A DNA stretch of 62,741 bases from Cupriavidus lacunae (GCF_003353055.1 NZ_QKWJ01000039.1:1-62741); one strand, 5' to 3'. Counted from the stretch's first letter, positions 8,961-17,404 are shown. Numbers and translations are program-made. The notes: a model not told the origin generated them from the sequence alone.

Positions 8961-9704
8961 TGGGTAGGTAGGTCGGATTCGATGTTGTCGTAGGATTAAG
9001 CGCCTGGTTCCGCCCTGCTGGGCGGGTCACTTTTTGTCCGAGCGACAAAAAGTAACCAAAAAGCGCGTCGCCTCTGGCGGCTGGCCATCCATTTCACGGT
9101 GTTGGTGGTTCGAGCGGTGGTGATTTCCGTTCGATGTGGTCGGTGGTTCGAGCCTGCTACGCACCCTGTCCGGTGCCTACGTCGACGGACTATTGGACGA
9201 ACCCGACTTTAGGCTATTGGCAGCCTGCTAACGAGGTTATCGGTAGGACGCCTTCGGCTGCGCTGCGCGCACTCAGTATCGTAGGTCGGGTGCTCGGGCA
9301 CGGAGTGCGTTGCTGCGCTCGCACGGGGCTGTCGTATTGCCGGGCAAAAAGCGCAAATCGGGACGTGGTCGTCCGCCTGCCACGTTAGGGCCGGCGCGAA
9401 GCGCAGCCGAAGGCGTCCCACCGACGCGGTACTTAGTAGGCTGCCAACCGCCTAAAGTCGGGTTCGTCCAATAGTCCGTCGATGTGGGCACCGGACAGGG
9501 TGCGTAGCAGGCCCGAACCACCAGCCACGCCAAACGGCAAGCACCGGCGCCCGAACCACCCCCACCACCAAATTGGTGGCCAGCCGCCTGAGGCGACGCG
9601 TTTTTTGGTTACTTTTTGTCGCTCGGACAAAAAGTGACCCGCCCAGCAGGGCGGAACCAGGCGGTCAAACCTACGACAACATCGAACCCGACCTACCTAC
9701 CCAA
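8961..9704. repeat. Large palindromic repeat element, copy A
   Basis: An imperfect palindrome of about 744 bases has arms of about 310 bases (8961-9272 and 9396-9704) around a spacer of about 123 bases. The outer part of each arm contains three nested hairpins: CCGCCC-TGCT-GGGCGG, ACTTTTTGTC-CGAGC-GACAAAAAGT, and a GGCG/CGCC stem in the CGCCTCTGGCGGC block. Inner arm blocks include ACGGACTATTGGACGAACCC and GACGCCTTCGGCTGCGCT on both sides. No credible protein is encoded; short open frames are by-products of the symmetry. It lies between the convergent 3' ends of the sua5 homologue and azlD. A second copy is at 42.8 kb with its spacer in the opposite orientation. Confidence 0.9.
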
Positions 9705-9755
9705 GCAAGCCAACGAGCAAGGAGCCCCACCACCTACGCCGACGAAACAGCCCCC

Positions 9756-10082
9756 TTACCCCCCCAGCAACCTCAGCGCCGTATAAACCGCCATCCCCAC
9801 CAGAATCATCCCCACCATCTTCCGGGTCAGCACGTAGAACAACGTCGCAGCAATCCCCGCCATCAGCTTGTAGTTGGTAAGCGCCAGCGTGAAATGCCCC
9901 TGCCAGGTCATCAGGTCCGGCAGGATGATCGCCGCCAACGCGGCCGCCGGCGCATAGCGCAAAGCCCGCGCGATGCGGTCGGGCACGGTGACATGCTCGC
10001 CGGCCATCAGGAACAGCGCGCGCGTGACGATGGTGACGACCGCCATGCCGAGGATGGCGATCCAGATCTCGAGATGGCTCAT
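9756..10082 (-). CDS. azlD: AzlD family branched-chain amino-acid export subunit
   Basis: A small membrane partner of AzlC for export of branched-chain amino acids and analogues such as azaleucine. The 108-residue protein has three or four hydrophobic segments and the family block IVTRALFLMAGE, followed by LRYAPAAALAAIILPDL. The chosen start (MSHLEIWIAI) overlaps the azlC stop as ATGA, so translation is coupled. A start 33 bases upstream is possible but lies inside azlC. The palindromic repeat copy A follows its stop within about 50 bases. Confidence 0.88.
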   Translation of the reverse strand: MSHLEIWIAILGMAVVTIVTRALFLMAGEHVTVPDRIARALRYAPAAALAAIILPDLMTWQGHFTLALTNYKLMAGIAATLFYVLTRKMVGMILVGMAVYTALRLLGG

Positions 10083-10906
10083 GCGCGGTCTCCCGGCTGT
10101 GCGTCCGATGCGCAAGCGTTGGTGACTTCGGTGGCCTTGGTCTTGCGCCGGCGGATGCCGCGCAGCGCGGCGCGTGCGGCCAGGTCGTCGCTGGCCATGC
10201 CGGCCGCGATCGCGCCCACCACCGCGACCACCAGGCTGAGCCGGTACGGCAAGTCAAAGCACAGCAGCGCCAGCACCGCCGACACCACCACCGCCAGCAG
10301 CGTCGAGCGCGAGTTGATGGTGGCGATCATCACCGGGATCAGCGCCATGGTGCCGGCCAGCCCCAGTCCCCAGCTGTCCGGGAACAGGCTGGCCAGCACG
10401 ATGCCGATGATCGACGACACCTGCCACATGCAGAAGTTGGTCAGCGCCATGCCCCAGAAATAGCCTTCCTTGCCGGGCTCGTAGCCGGGGGTGCTGTACT
10501 TCTGCAGGAAGTAGACGAAATGCAGGTCGCCGTTGAACGAGCCCAGGATTGTGCGCCGCCACAGCGGCAGGTAGCTGAAGTGCGGCTGCATGCCGGCGCT
10601 GAAGATCACGAAGCGCAGGTTGACCACGGCCGCGGTCAGCCAGATCGTCCATAGCGGCAGGCCCGCGGCGAACAGCGGCAGCACCGCCAGCTGCGCCGAG
10701 CCGGCATAGACCAGCAGCGACATGCCGATGGCTTCGGGCACGGTCATCACGGATTTGCTCATCGCCACGCCGGTCACCAGGCCCCAGGAGAACACCGCGG
10801 GCAGGGAAGGGGCAAAGAAGCGCGCGCCGTCGATAAAGCCGGCGCGTTCGGCGGGTGCGAAGCGATGCCAGAGGCGCAACCACACCGCGGGTTGTCGGGA
10901 AGTCAT
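10079..10906 (-). CDS. azlC: AzlC family branched-chain amino-acid exporter
   Basis: The larger subunit of the AzlCD exporter, a polytopic inner-membrane protein of 275 residues. It shows the family pattern DGARFFAPSLPAVFSWGLVTGVAMSKS, then the NLRFVIFSAGMQPHF segment and several hydrophobic helices. The start at MTSRQPAVWL was selected because upstream residues are low-complexity Pro/Arg/Ala and lack similarity to the family; no good ribosome site marks it. It overlaps azlD by four bases. A near-consensus TATAAT sits about 85 bases upstream on the minus strand. Confidence 0.88.
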   Translation of the reverse strand: MTSRQPAVWLRLWHRFAPAERAGFIDGARFFAPSLPAVFSWGLVTGVAMSKSVMTVPEAIGMSLLVYAGSAQLAVLPLFAAGLPLWTIWLTAAVVNLRFVIFSAGMQPHFSYLPLWRRTILGSFNGDLHFVYFLQKYSTPGYEPGKEGYFWGMALTNFCMWQVSSIIGIVLASLFPDSWGLGLAGTMALIPVMIATINSRSTLLAVVVSAVLALLCFDLPYRLSLVVAVVGAIAAGMASDDLAARAALRGIRRRKTKATEVTNACASDAQPGDRA

Positions 10907-10991
10907 GTCAGCGGAAGAGGGGGCAATGCAGGCCCGGGGCCGAGGGCCGGCCCGGAAGGCTGCCGCCGCAGGACGCGGCCGGCACCCTGGC

Positions 10992-11020
10992 ATTATAGGG
11001 TGGGATCGCGCGCTGGTAAG
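10992..11020 (-). promoter_or_regulatory. Candidate sigma-70 promoter for azlCD
   Basis: A perfect TATAAT -10 (complement of 10992-10997) is preceded 16-17 bases upstream by TTACCA/CTTACC as a weak -35. It points into azlC. The -35 match is poor, so this call rests mostly on the -10 and on its position. Confidence 0.4.
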
Positions 11021-11051
11021 TGGCTGCTTAACAAAATGCGGCCGCAGCGTT

Positions 11052-11088
11052 GGCGGCAGGCCACGGCGCGGCGCCGTGGCCTGCCGCC
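11052..11088. terminator. Perfect 17-bp GC-rich hairpin between dacB and azlC
   Basis: GGCGGCAGGCCACGGCG and CGCCGTGGCCTGCCGCC pair perfectly around a 3-base loop, 28 bases beyond the dacB stop. It is very stable but lacks a clear U-tract. The likely role is a terminator or transcript-end protection for dacB, keeping it apart from azlCD, which is transcribed in the same direction further on. Confidence 0.6.
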
Positions 11089-11115
11089 AGGTGCTTCAGG
11101 GAGCCTTGAGAACCC

Positions 11116-12720
11116 TCAAGGTGCGCCGCGGTACACCCACTGCAGCAGCGCGTCGTGGGCTTCCTGCGCCTGTGCGGCGTTGGGATGGTTGATCATGCTC
11201 ACCACCACGTAGCGGCCGCCGTCGGCGGCATCCACATAGCCGGCCAGCGCACGCACATCGGCCAGCGTGCCGGTCTTCAGGTAGCCGTTGCCGGCCGCAT
11301 TGGCGCGCGTCAGGCGGTTGCGCAGCGTGCCGTCGACGCCCAGCACCGGCAGCGAATCGATCAGCGCGGGGCCGACGTTGCTGGCCGCTGCCTGCTGCAG
11401 CAGGCGTGCCATGTCGTAGGCGCTGATACGTTCCGCGCGCGACAGGCCCGAGCCGTTGTCCAGCACCAGGCCGGGCATGTCCAGCCCCTGGCGCGCCAGC
11501 CAGCGCTGCACCACGCGGCTCGAGCGCGCCGTGCTGGCCGGGCCGCCGCGGTCGATCTCGGCGCCGATGGTCAGGAACAGCTGGCGTGCCATCACGTTGT
11601 TGGAGTACTTGTTGATGTCGCGCACGATATCCGCCAGCGGCAGGCCGTAGTGGCGCGCCAGCAGCACCGCGCCGCGCGGCACCTTGCCGCTGCGCAGCCC
11701 GGGCAAGTGGGCAAAGCGCCCGCCGGCGCGCTGCCACTCGGCGACAAAGCCGCCCCAGGTGAATTCCGCGTGCGACAGCGTTGCGATATTGAGCACGTGC
11801 TCGCCGCAGTCGCTGGCGTAGGCGCCCGAGAACGAGGCCAGCACGGTGCCGTCGGCTTGCGGCAGCACGGCCGGGTTGGCGCTGCTCTGCCAGTCGCCGC
11901 AGCGGCCGTTGGTCAGTGTCAGCCGGTTGTCCAGCTTGAGCTGGGCCAGCTCAGGCGTGACGCTGACCGCCACGGTCCGGGTGGCCGGGTCCGGCGTCAG
12001 CGTGAACGACAGCGTCTTGAACGCATAGAGCAGCGCGTCCGGGCCGACGTTGTAGGCACGCTGCGCCTCGCCGTCGATGGTGCCGTTGCCGTCCAGGCCA
12101 TCGGCAAAGTAGCTGCGGTCCAGCACCAGGTCGCCATTGATGGCGGTGGCGCCCGCGGCGCGCGCCTTGGCCACCAGCTTGGCCATTTCCTCGGGTACCA
12201 GCTTGGGATCCCCGTGGCCGCGCAGGTAGACGTTGCCATCGATGGTGCCGTCGAAGCCAGGCTGGGCGTCGGCGTAAAGCGAGGTCTGCCAGCGGTAGTC
12301 GGGCCCCAGCAACTGCAGCCCGGCGAAGGTGGTGACCAGCTTCATGGTCGAGGCCGGGTTCATCGGCTGCTGCGCGTTCCAGCTGGCGCGGGCAGTGCCG
12401 GCGCCCAGCCTGATCACGTAGAAGCTGGCCGCCGAAGCCGGCACGCCGGCCCGGCGCAACGCCGCGGCCACTGGCGCCGGCACGCCGGCGCTTACCAGCG
12501 CCGCATCGGCCGCCGCCTTCGGAGCTTTTGCGGATTTGGCGGCCTTAGCCGCCTTGGCGGGCGGCCTGGCTTGCGCCGGGGTGAGTGCCGGACCGCCGGC
12601 CAGCAGCACGGCGGCAAGGATGGGCGAGAGCAGTGGCGACAGGCGGCGCAGCAGGGCGCCGGGTCGCGATGCATGAGGCGATGGGCTAGGCGCGGCGATT
12701 GTTCTTGGCATGGCGGCCAT
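11116..12720 (-). CDS. dacB: D-alanyl-D-alanine carboxypeptidase/endopeptidase (PBP4 type)
   Basis: A periplasmic penicillin-binding protein that trims or cleaves peptidoglycan peptides (class C, S13 peptidase). Residues 1-50 form a long basic and hydrophobic signal region ending near ALTPAQA, followed by an Ala/Lys-rich linker (about 55-70). The serine penicillin-binding triad is present: STMK at residues 124-127, SNN near 372 and KTG near 480. The 534-residue length suits DacB with its inserted domains. A start three codons further in is equally possible. It stands alone: divergent space lies upstream and a strong hairpin downstream. Confidence 0.92.
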   Translation of the reverse strand: MAAMPRTIAAPSPSPHASRPGALLRRLSPLLSPILAAVLLAGGPALTPAQARPPAKAAKAAKSAKAPKAAADAALVSAGVPAPVAAALRRAGVPASAASFYVIRLGAGTARASWNAQQPMNPASTMKLVTTFAGLQLLGPDYRWQTSLYADAQPGFDGTIDGNVYLRGHGDPKLVPEEMAKLVAKARAAGATAINGDLVLDRSYFADGLDGNGTIDGEAQRAYNVGPDALLYAFKTLSFTLTPDPATRTVAVSVTPELAQLKLDNRLTLTNGRCGDWQSSANPAVLPQADGTVLASFSGAYASDCGEHVLNIATLSHAEFTWGGFVAEWQRAGGRFAHLPGLRSGKVPRGAVLLARHYGLPLADIVRDINKYSNNVMARQLFLTIGAEIDRGGPASTARSSRVVQRWLARQGLDMPGLVLDNGSGLSRAERISAYDMARLLQQAAASNVGPALIDSLPVLGVDGTLRNRLTRANAAGNGYLKTGTLADVRALAGYVDAADGGRYVVVSMINHPNAAQAQEAHDALLQWVYRGAP

Positions 12721-12768
12721 GTTAACGCATGGCCGCCGGCAAGCGGATGACAGGTTTCCGGATTACCC

Positions 12769-13344
12769 TCAGTCCGCGCGCGGCGGCGCCAGCCGTGCCA
12801 GCAGCGACTTCAGCGTGGCCTGCTCGGCCTCGGTCAGCGCCGAGCCAGCGTGAGCGTCGTGCGCCACCACCGCCTGCGTGGCGGCTTCCAGCGTGCGGCG
12901 CCCGGCCGTGGTCAACACCAGGCTGTAGGCGCGCCGGTCGCCCGGTGCCGGGCGGCGCGCCACCAGGTTCATCTCTTCCAGCGCATCGACCAGCAGCACC
13001 GCGCCCGAGCGCGCGATGCCCAGGATCTGCGCCAGCTCGGTCAGCTTCAGGTGCGGGTTGCGCGAGATGATCACCAGCGCCGAGAAGCGCGGCGGCGTGA
13101 TCTGCCATTGCGCCAGCGAATGGACGAAGTCTTCGTAGATGCGGATCTGCGCGCGGCGGATGGCGTAGCCGATCAGGTTGTCGAGCACGCCATAGTCGAC
13201 GTTCGGCACATGCGGATCGAAGCCGGCATCGGCACCGCCGCTGGCGGCCGGGTCCGGCGCGAGCGGGTCCCGCGCCTTGCGCCGCGCGGGCGCGGCGGTG
13301 GTGCCGGGGGCGGCGGGCGGTGTGCCGGATGCGTCAGGGCTCAT
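12769..13344 (-). CDS. MarR family transcriptional regulator
   Basis: A 191-residue winged-helix regulator. After a Pro/Ala-rich N-terminal 45 residues comes the MarR core, with ITPPRFSALVIISRNPHLKLTELAQILGIARSGAVLLVDALEE as recognition region (here two adjoining stretches) and the wing RRPAPGDRRAYSLVLT. Its start codon overlaps the stop of the solute-binding protein gene (ATGA), so it is the last gene of a three-gene unit with a flavin monooxygenase. The likely role is a phenolic- or aromatic-responsive local repressor; the ligand is unknown. Confidence 0.87.
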   Translation of the reverse strand: MSPDASGTPPAAPGTTAAPARRKARDPLAPDPAASGGADAGFDPHVPNVDYGVLDNLIGYAIRRAQIRIYEDFVHSLAQWQITPPRFSALVIISRNPHLKLTELAQILGIARSGAVLLVDALEEMNLVARRPAPGDRRAYSLVLTTAGRRTLEAATQAVVAHDAHAGSALTEAEQATLKSLLARLAPPRAD

Positions 13345-14492
13345 TTGAGCAGTTTCCAGTTGCCGTTCTCGATAGTCAGCATAACGCGCCCGCGCTGGTC
13401 GAAGCCATAGTGGTCTTGCCCACTGTAATTCAGCACGCCGTGTGAAACCACGATGTCGCGCTCGGTCTCCAGGGCCTGGCGCAGCGCCTGGCGGAAGGCC
13501 GGCGTCCCCGGCCTGGCGTGCCTGAGCGCCACCGGCACGATGCGTTCCAGCACCAGCCCGGCATCGTAGGCGTGGGCGCCGAACTGGGTGCGGCTGTCGG
13601 CCCCGTATTGCTTTTCATACCGGGTGACGTAGTCGAGCCCCGGCTTGCGCACCGGGTCGCCCGCGGGCAACTGCTCCGGCACGATCACCGGCCCGGCCGG
13701 CAGGATCGCGCCATTGACCAGGCGCCCGCCGATGCGGATCAGGTCCTTGGTGGCCGCGCCGTGGGTCTGGTAGATGGTGCCGCCGTAGCCGCGCTCGCGC
13801 AGCGCGGTGTGCGGCAGCGCGGCGCCGGTGCCGGCGCCGGCGATCAGGATGGCATCGGGTTTGGCGGCAATCAGCTTGATGGCCAGCGCGGTCACGCTGG
13901 TATCGGCGCGGCCGTAGCGCTCGGTGGCGATCAGGCGGATGCCGTTGGCCGTGGCGGCTTCGGTGAAGTCCTTCAGCCAGGTCTCGCCATAGGCGTCGGC
14001 AAAGCCGATAAAGCCGATGGTCTTGACGCCGTTGGTCTTGGCGGTGGCAGCCACGGCATTGGCCATCAGCCGCACCGGCTGCGCCAGCCGGAAGGTCCAG
14101 GCGCCGCGCCCGGGCTTCAGTTCAATCGGCGAGAACGCCAGCTGCACGGTCTGGGCTTCATCGGCCACCTCGGCAATGGCGATCGATGGCGCCACCGCGG
14201 ACGAGCCCAGGATGATGTCGACCTTGTCCTCGGAGACAAAGCGGCGCGCCACCTTGGCGCCCTGCGTGGGGTCCGAGGCATCGTCCAGCACGATGTAGCG
14301 CACGGCCTCGCCGACGATCTTCTGCGGCAGGTAGGCCAGCGAATTCTTCTGCGGGATGCCCAGCGACGCCGACGGGCCGGTGGTGGACAGGCTGACGCCG
14401 ACGGTGATGTCGGCGAGCGCGCTGCCGGCGCTGAGGGCGAGGGCCGCGGCCAGTGCAAGGCGGGCCAGCTTGGTGGTGGTCAGGGGCGCCAT
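13341..14492 (-). CDS. ABC-type branched-chain amino acid/aromatic solute-binding protein
   Basis: A periplasmic binding protein of the Leu/Ile/Val (Peripla_BP_6) family, 383 residues, with a clean signal peptide (LARLALAAALALSAGSALA) at residues 8-26. The mature part begins DITVGVSLSTTGPSASLG, typical of the family, and contains ILGSSAVAPS and IGFADAYGETW. The start was set by the GAGAGGAG ribosome site. No permease or ATPase genes are nearby, so it is an orphan that may borrow another transporter or serve sensing. It sits between the monooxygenase gene and marR, which suggests that its ligand is the monooxygenase substrate or a relative. Confidence 0.88.
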   Translation of the reverse strand: MAPLTTTKLARLALAAALALSAGSALADITVGVSLSTTGPSASLGIPQKNSLAYLPQKIVGEAVRYIVLDDASDPTQGAKVARRFVSEDKVDIILGSSAVAPSIAIAEVADEAQTVQLAFSPIELKPGRGAWTFRLAQPVRLMANAVAATAKTNGVKTIGFIGFADAYGETWLKDFTEAATANGIRLIATERYGRADTSVTALAIKLIAAKPDAILIAGAGTGAALPHTALRERGYGGTIYQTHGAATKDLIRIGGRLVNGAILPAGPVIVPEQLPAGDPVRKPGLDYVTRYEKQYGADSRTQFGAHAYDAGLVLERIVPVALRHARPGTPAFRQALRQALETERDIVVSHGVLNYSGQDHYGFDQRGRVMLTIENGNWKLLK

Positions 14493-14531
14493 GGTGTCTC
14501 CTCTCCCGATGGTCTTGTTGTAGTTCATGCC

Positions 14532-15785
14532 TTACCGGCTGCCCTGCATCGACTGCCGGTCGAATCCCGCCAGCTGCTTGTAGCGCAGCGAAATCGCCTC
14601 CAGTTCCGCGCGCGGGATCACCTGTTCGATATCGGCAAAGCCCTGCGGCGCGCGCGCCTCGGCCAGCTGCATCACCTGCTCGGGCCCGTTCATGCGGTTG
14701 CGCAGCACGATGCCGGCGGTGCGCGGCAGGCGCTCGGCCTCGTATTCGCGCAGCGCGTAGGCGGTGTCGGGCGTGCCCAGCAGGCTGTCGACCAGGTAGC
14801 GGGCATCCAGGATGGCCTGCGCGCTGCCGTTCGAGCCGATCGGGTACATCGGGTGCGCGGCGTCGCCCAGCAGCGTGACGCGGTCGAAGGTCCAGCGCGG
14901 CAGCGGGTCTTTGTCGACCATCGGGAACTCATAGATGGCGTCGGCGCCATCGATCAGCGCGGGGATGTCGATCCAGTCCCACTGCCAGTCGGCAAAGGCG
15001 GCGCGGAACACCGATTTGTCGACCTGCTTGTTCCAGTCGCTGCGCGGCGGGGTATCGGGCACGCTGTCGGGCACGCGCAGCTCGGCAATCCAGTTGACCA
15101 GCGAGCGGCCCTGGCGGCGCAGCGGTTCCGAGATGGGATAGGCCACGAACTTCTGGTCCTGGTGCCCGGCCATGAACATCGAGCGGCCGTCCAGGTAGGG
15201 CGGCGCCTCGGTGACCGCGCGCCACAGCAGGCGGCGCGAGAAGCGCGGCAGGTCGCCGGTGGGATAGAAGTGGCGGCGCACCGCCGAGTGGATGCCGTCC
15301 GCGCCGACCAGCACATCGGCGCTGGCCTCTACCTCGGCATTGTCGCTGCGCCGGCGCAGCGCGAAGCGCGCCTGGCCACGCGCGCCGGTGTCCAGCACGG
15401 TCTCGAAGCCATGGCCGGTATGTACGGCACTGGCGCCCAGGCGCTCGACCACGGTGCGGTGCAGCAGCATCTGGAATTCGCCGCGATGGCTCGAGAACTG
15501 AGGCCAGTCATAGCCGGCCGCGAGCCCGCGCGGTTCATGCCAGATGCGCTGGCCCAGCTTGTTGTAGTAGGAGAGGGACGAGGTCTCGATGGCGATGTCG
15601 GCCAGTGCGTCGCGCAGTCCCAGCTCCGACAGGATGCGCACCGCGTGTGGCAGCAGGTTGATACCCACGCCCAGCGGCCGCAGCGTTTCGCTGGCCTCCC
15701 AGACCTCGGCCTCGATGCCGTGGTGGTGGCACAGCAGCGCCAGCGTCAGTCCGCCGATACCGCCACCGGCGATTGCGATCTTCAT
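14532..15785 (-). CDS. FAD-dependent monooxygenase (aromatic hydroxylase family)
   Basis: A single-component flavoprotein hydroxylase of the p-hydroxybenzoate hydroxylase superfamily, 417 residues. The ADP-binding GxGxxG is at residues 7-12 (GGGIGG), the DG motif is in VLVGADGIHSAVR near 155-167, and the FAD ribose motif GDAAHPMYPIGSNG is near 300. Residue choice resembles the salicylate/3-hydroxybenzoate hydroxylase-like oxidoreductases, but the substrate cannot be fixed. The start follows GGGGAGA. It is the first gene of a unit with a solute-binding protein and MarR regulator, which suggests an inducible aromatic uptake and oxidation function. Confidence 0.86.
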   Translation of the reverse strand: MKIAIAGGGIGGLTLALLCHHHGIEAEVWEASETLRPLGVGINLLPHAVRILSELGLRDALADIAIETSSLSYYNKLGQRIWHEPRGLAAGYDWPQFSSHRGEFQMLLHRTVVERLGASAVHTGHGFETVLDTGARGQARFALRRRSDNAEVEASADVLVGADGIHSAVRRHFYPTGDLPRFSRRLLWRAVTEAPPYLDGRSMFMAGHQDQKFVAYPISEPLRRQGRSLVNWIAELRVPDSVPDTPPRSDWNKQVDKSVFRAAFADWQWDWIDIPALIDGADAIYEFPMVDKDPLPRWTFDRVTLLGDAAHPMYPIGSNGSAQAILDARYLVDSLLGTPDTAYALREYEAERLPRTAGIVLRNRMNGPEQVMQLAEARAPQGFADIEQVIPRAELEAISLRYKQLAGFDRQSMQGSR

Positions 15786-15893
15786 GGTGTCTCCCCGCGT
15801 GCAGGTTGCGCCAGATACGCAAACGCAGGCGCGTTGCATCCGGTCTGATTGTTACGGAGTATAACAATTCGACCAGTCGCGACAAGACGGAAA

Positions 15894-15926
15894 AGACCCC
15901 CGGAGTGATGCCTCCGGGGTCGGGAA
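15894..15926 (-). terminator. Intrinsic terminator after the PACE gene
   Basis: GACCCCGGAG and CTCCGGGGGTC pair around a 6-base loop, with one bulged base, followed on the minus strand by TTTT. It ends the PACE efflux transcript and may also work for readthrough from the other side. Confidence 0.7.
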
Positions 15927-15936
15927 AAACCCGCGC

Positions 15937-16389
15937 TCAGCCGATCGCGGCGCCTTCCGGCTTGGCTTGTGCCTTCAGCGAAGGCACCGGGAAGACAATG
16001 TCGTACAGCCAGTTGTACACCAGCGCGTAGACCATGTAGAAGCCGGCCACGGCGATGTCCATGATGAGCGCGTCGACCAGGCTGATGCCCAAGTACCAGG
16101 CCACCGACGGCAGGAACACGATCAGCAGGCCCAGTTCGAACAGCACGGCGTGCAGCACGCGCACCGGCACCGACTTGCGCAGCTGGCCGGTGTAACGCAG
16201 CATGCCCTTGTCGAACAGCACGTTGTACAGGTAGTTCCAGCCAGTGGCGATCAGCGAGGCGACCGCGCCGATCACGCCCATCTCGTGCAGTTCGTAGCCG
16301 AAGGCCCAGCTGGCCAGCGGGGCAAAAATCAACAGGCCGACCACCTCGAAGCCGACGGCATGGCGGATCCGGTCCCAGGTATTGCGCAT
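15937..16389 (-). CDS. PACE family multidrug/biocide efflux transporter
   Basis: A 150-residue inner-membrane protein with four predicted helices arranged as two bacterial transmembrane pair repeats. The family signature RxRHAVGFEVVGL is near residues 8-20, and its repeat-2 equivalent RVLHAVLFELGLL is near residues 76-89, each with the conserved His and Glu. Known PACE members (AceI) export chlorhexidine, short-chain diamines and biocides in exchange for protons. A divergent LysR regulator lies upstream, the usual arrangement for this family. A terminator follows. Confidence 0.9.
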   Translation of the reverse strand: MRNTWDRIRHAVGFEVVGLLIFAPLASWAFGYELHEMGVIGAVASLIATGWNYLYNVLFDKGMLRYTGQLRKSVPVRVLHAVLFELGLLIVFLPSVAWYLGISLVDALIMDIAVAGFYMVYALVYNWLYDIVFPVPSLKAQAKPEGAAIG

Positions 16390-16424
16390 GATTGCTCCTT
16401 GCGGGTAAAACGCGATGGAGCCTA

Positions 16425-16480
16425 GTCTATCTGCTGGGCAGGGATTGCCAAGTTGGATACTATCGGTCTAACAGATAGAC
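16425..16480. promoter_or_regulatory. Paired inverted operator between PACE gene and LysR regulator
   Basis: GTCTATCTG (16425-16433) and CAGATAGAC (16472-16480) are perfect 9-base inverted copies 38 bases apart. The downstream copy overlaps a second palindrome, CTATC-N9-GATAG. The position between divergent genes suits binding of the LysR-type protein as a tetramer. Confidence 0.6.
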
Positions 16481-16498
16481 GCATCGATAAAGATCCTT

Positions 16499-17404
16499 AT
16501 GAGCCTCTCCATCGAGCAATTGCAGGCTTTCGTCGCGGCGGCCGATACCGGCTCGTTCTCGGCCGCCGCGCGCCGGCTGGGCAAGGCGCAGTCGGTGGTC
16601 AGCGCGGCGGTGTCCAACCTAGAGATCGACGCCGGCAACGCGCTGTTCGACCGCTCCGGCCGTTATCCGGTACTGACCCCGGCAGGCGAGCGGCTGCTGG
16701 CCGAGGCGCGCGTGATCCTGGAGCGCTGCGAGCATTTCCGCGGGGTGGCCAAGAGCCTGGGCGAGGGCGTGGAGACGCGGCTGGTGCTGGCGGTCGATGA
16801 GCTGTATCCCGAAGAGACCCTGGGCATGCTGCTCGAAGAGTTCTCCAGCCGCTTCCCGGCGGTGGAGCTGGAGCTGCTGTTTCCGCTGATGGAGGACGTC
16901 AGCCGGCTGGTGCTCGAAGGCGGTGCCGACCTCGGCATCATGTGGCGGCAGGAGGTGCTGCCGCCGGCGCTGGGCTTCCATGCGCTGGGCTGGGTGCCAA
17001 TGCAGATCCTGTGCGCGCCCGAGCATCCGCTGGCCGGCCAGCGCGTGGACTGGGAGGAACTCAAGCGCTACCGCCAGCTGATGGTCGCGACCCGCACCGA
17101 CAGCGAAGAGAAGATGCGCCTGCGCGTGGCCGCCGACGTGTGGTGGGTGGAAAGCCAGTGGGTGATCGTGGAACTGGTCAAGCGCGGGCTGGGCTGGGCC
17201 TTCGTGCCGTGGCACGTGGTGGCCAATTCGCCGGCCGCGGCGCAGCTGGTGTCGCCGCCGCTGGCGTTCCAGCAGCAGGACTGGCCGGTGGCGATGGAAC
17301 TGGTCTGGCACAAGCAGCGGCCGCTGGGCAAGGCCGCCACCTGGCTGCGCGAGCGCATCTGCCGGCAGCCGCTGCCGCGCGCGCCGGCGGCTAGCGCTGG
17401 CTGA
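16499..17404 (+). CDS. LysR family transcriptional regulator, likely of the PACE efflux gene
   Basis: A 301-residue LysR protein. The N-terminal HTH covers residues 1-60 (SIEQLQAFVAAADTGSFSAAARRLGKAQ and the following AVSNLE), then the LysR substrate domain from about residue 90. It is divergent from the PACE transporter with a shared region that holds an inverted operator, so local control of that gene is likely. Its last 14 bases overlap the 3' end of the convergent efflux channel gene. Confidence 0.9.
   Translation: MSLSIEQLQAFVAAADTGSFSAAARRLGKAQSVVSAAVSNLEIDAGNALFDRSGRYPVLTPAGERLLAEARVILERCEHFRGVAKSLGEGVETRLVLAVDELYPEETLGMLLEEFSSRFPAVELELLFPLMEDVSRLVLEGGADLGIMWRQEVLPPALGFHALGWVPMQILCAPEHPLAGQRVDWEELKRYRQLMVATRTDSEEKMRLRVAADVWWVESQWVIVELVKRGLGWAFVPWHVVANSPAAAQLVSPPLAFQQQDWPVAMELVWHKQRPLGKAATWLRERICRQPLPRAPAASAG

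Noticed and set aside
9134..9633. Short open frames in palindromic copy A that recur in copy B (for example CPVPTSTDYWTNPTLG)
   Set aside because: They appear on both strands because of the palindrome, lack ribosome sites, and change frame between copies; the DNA structure, not a protein, is conserved.
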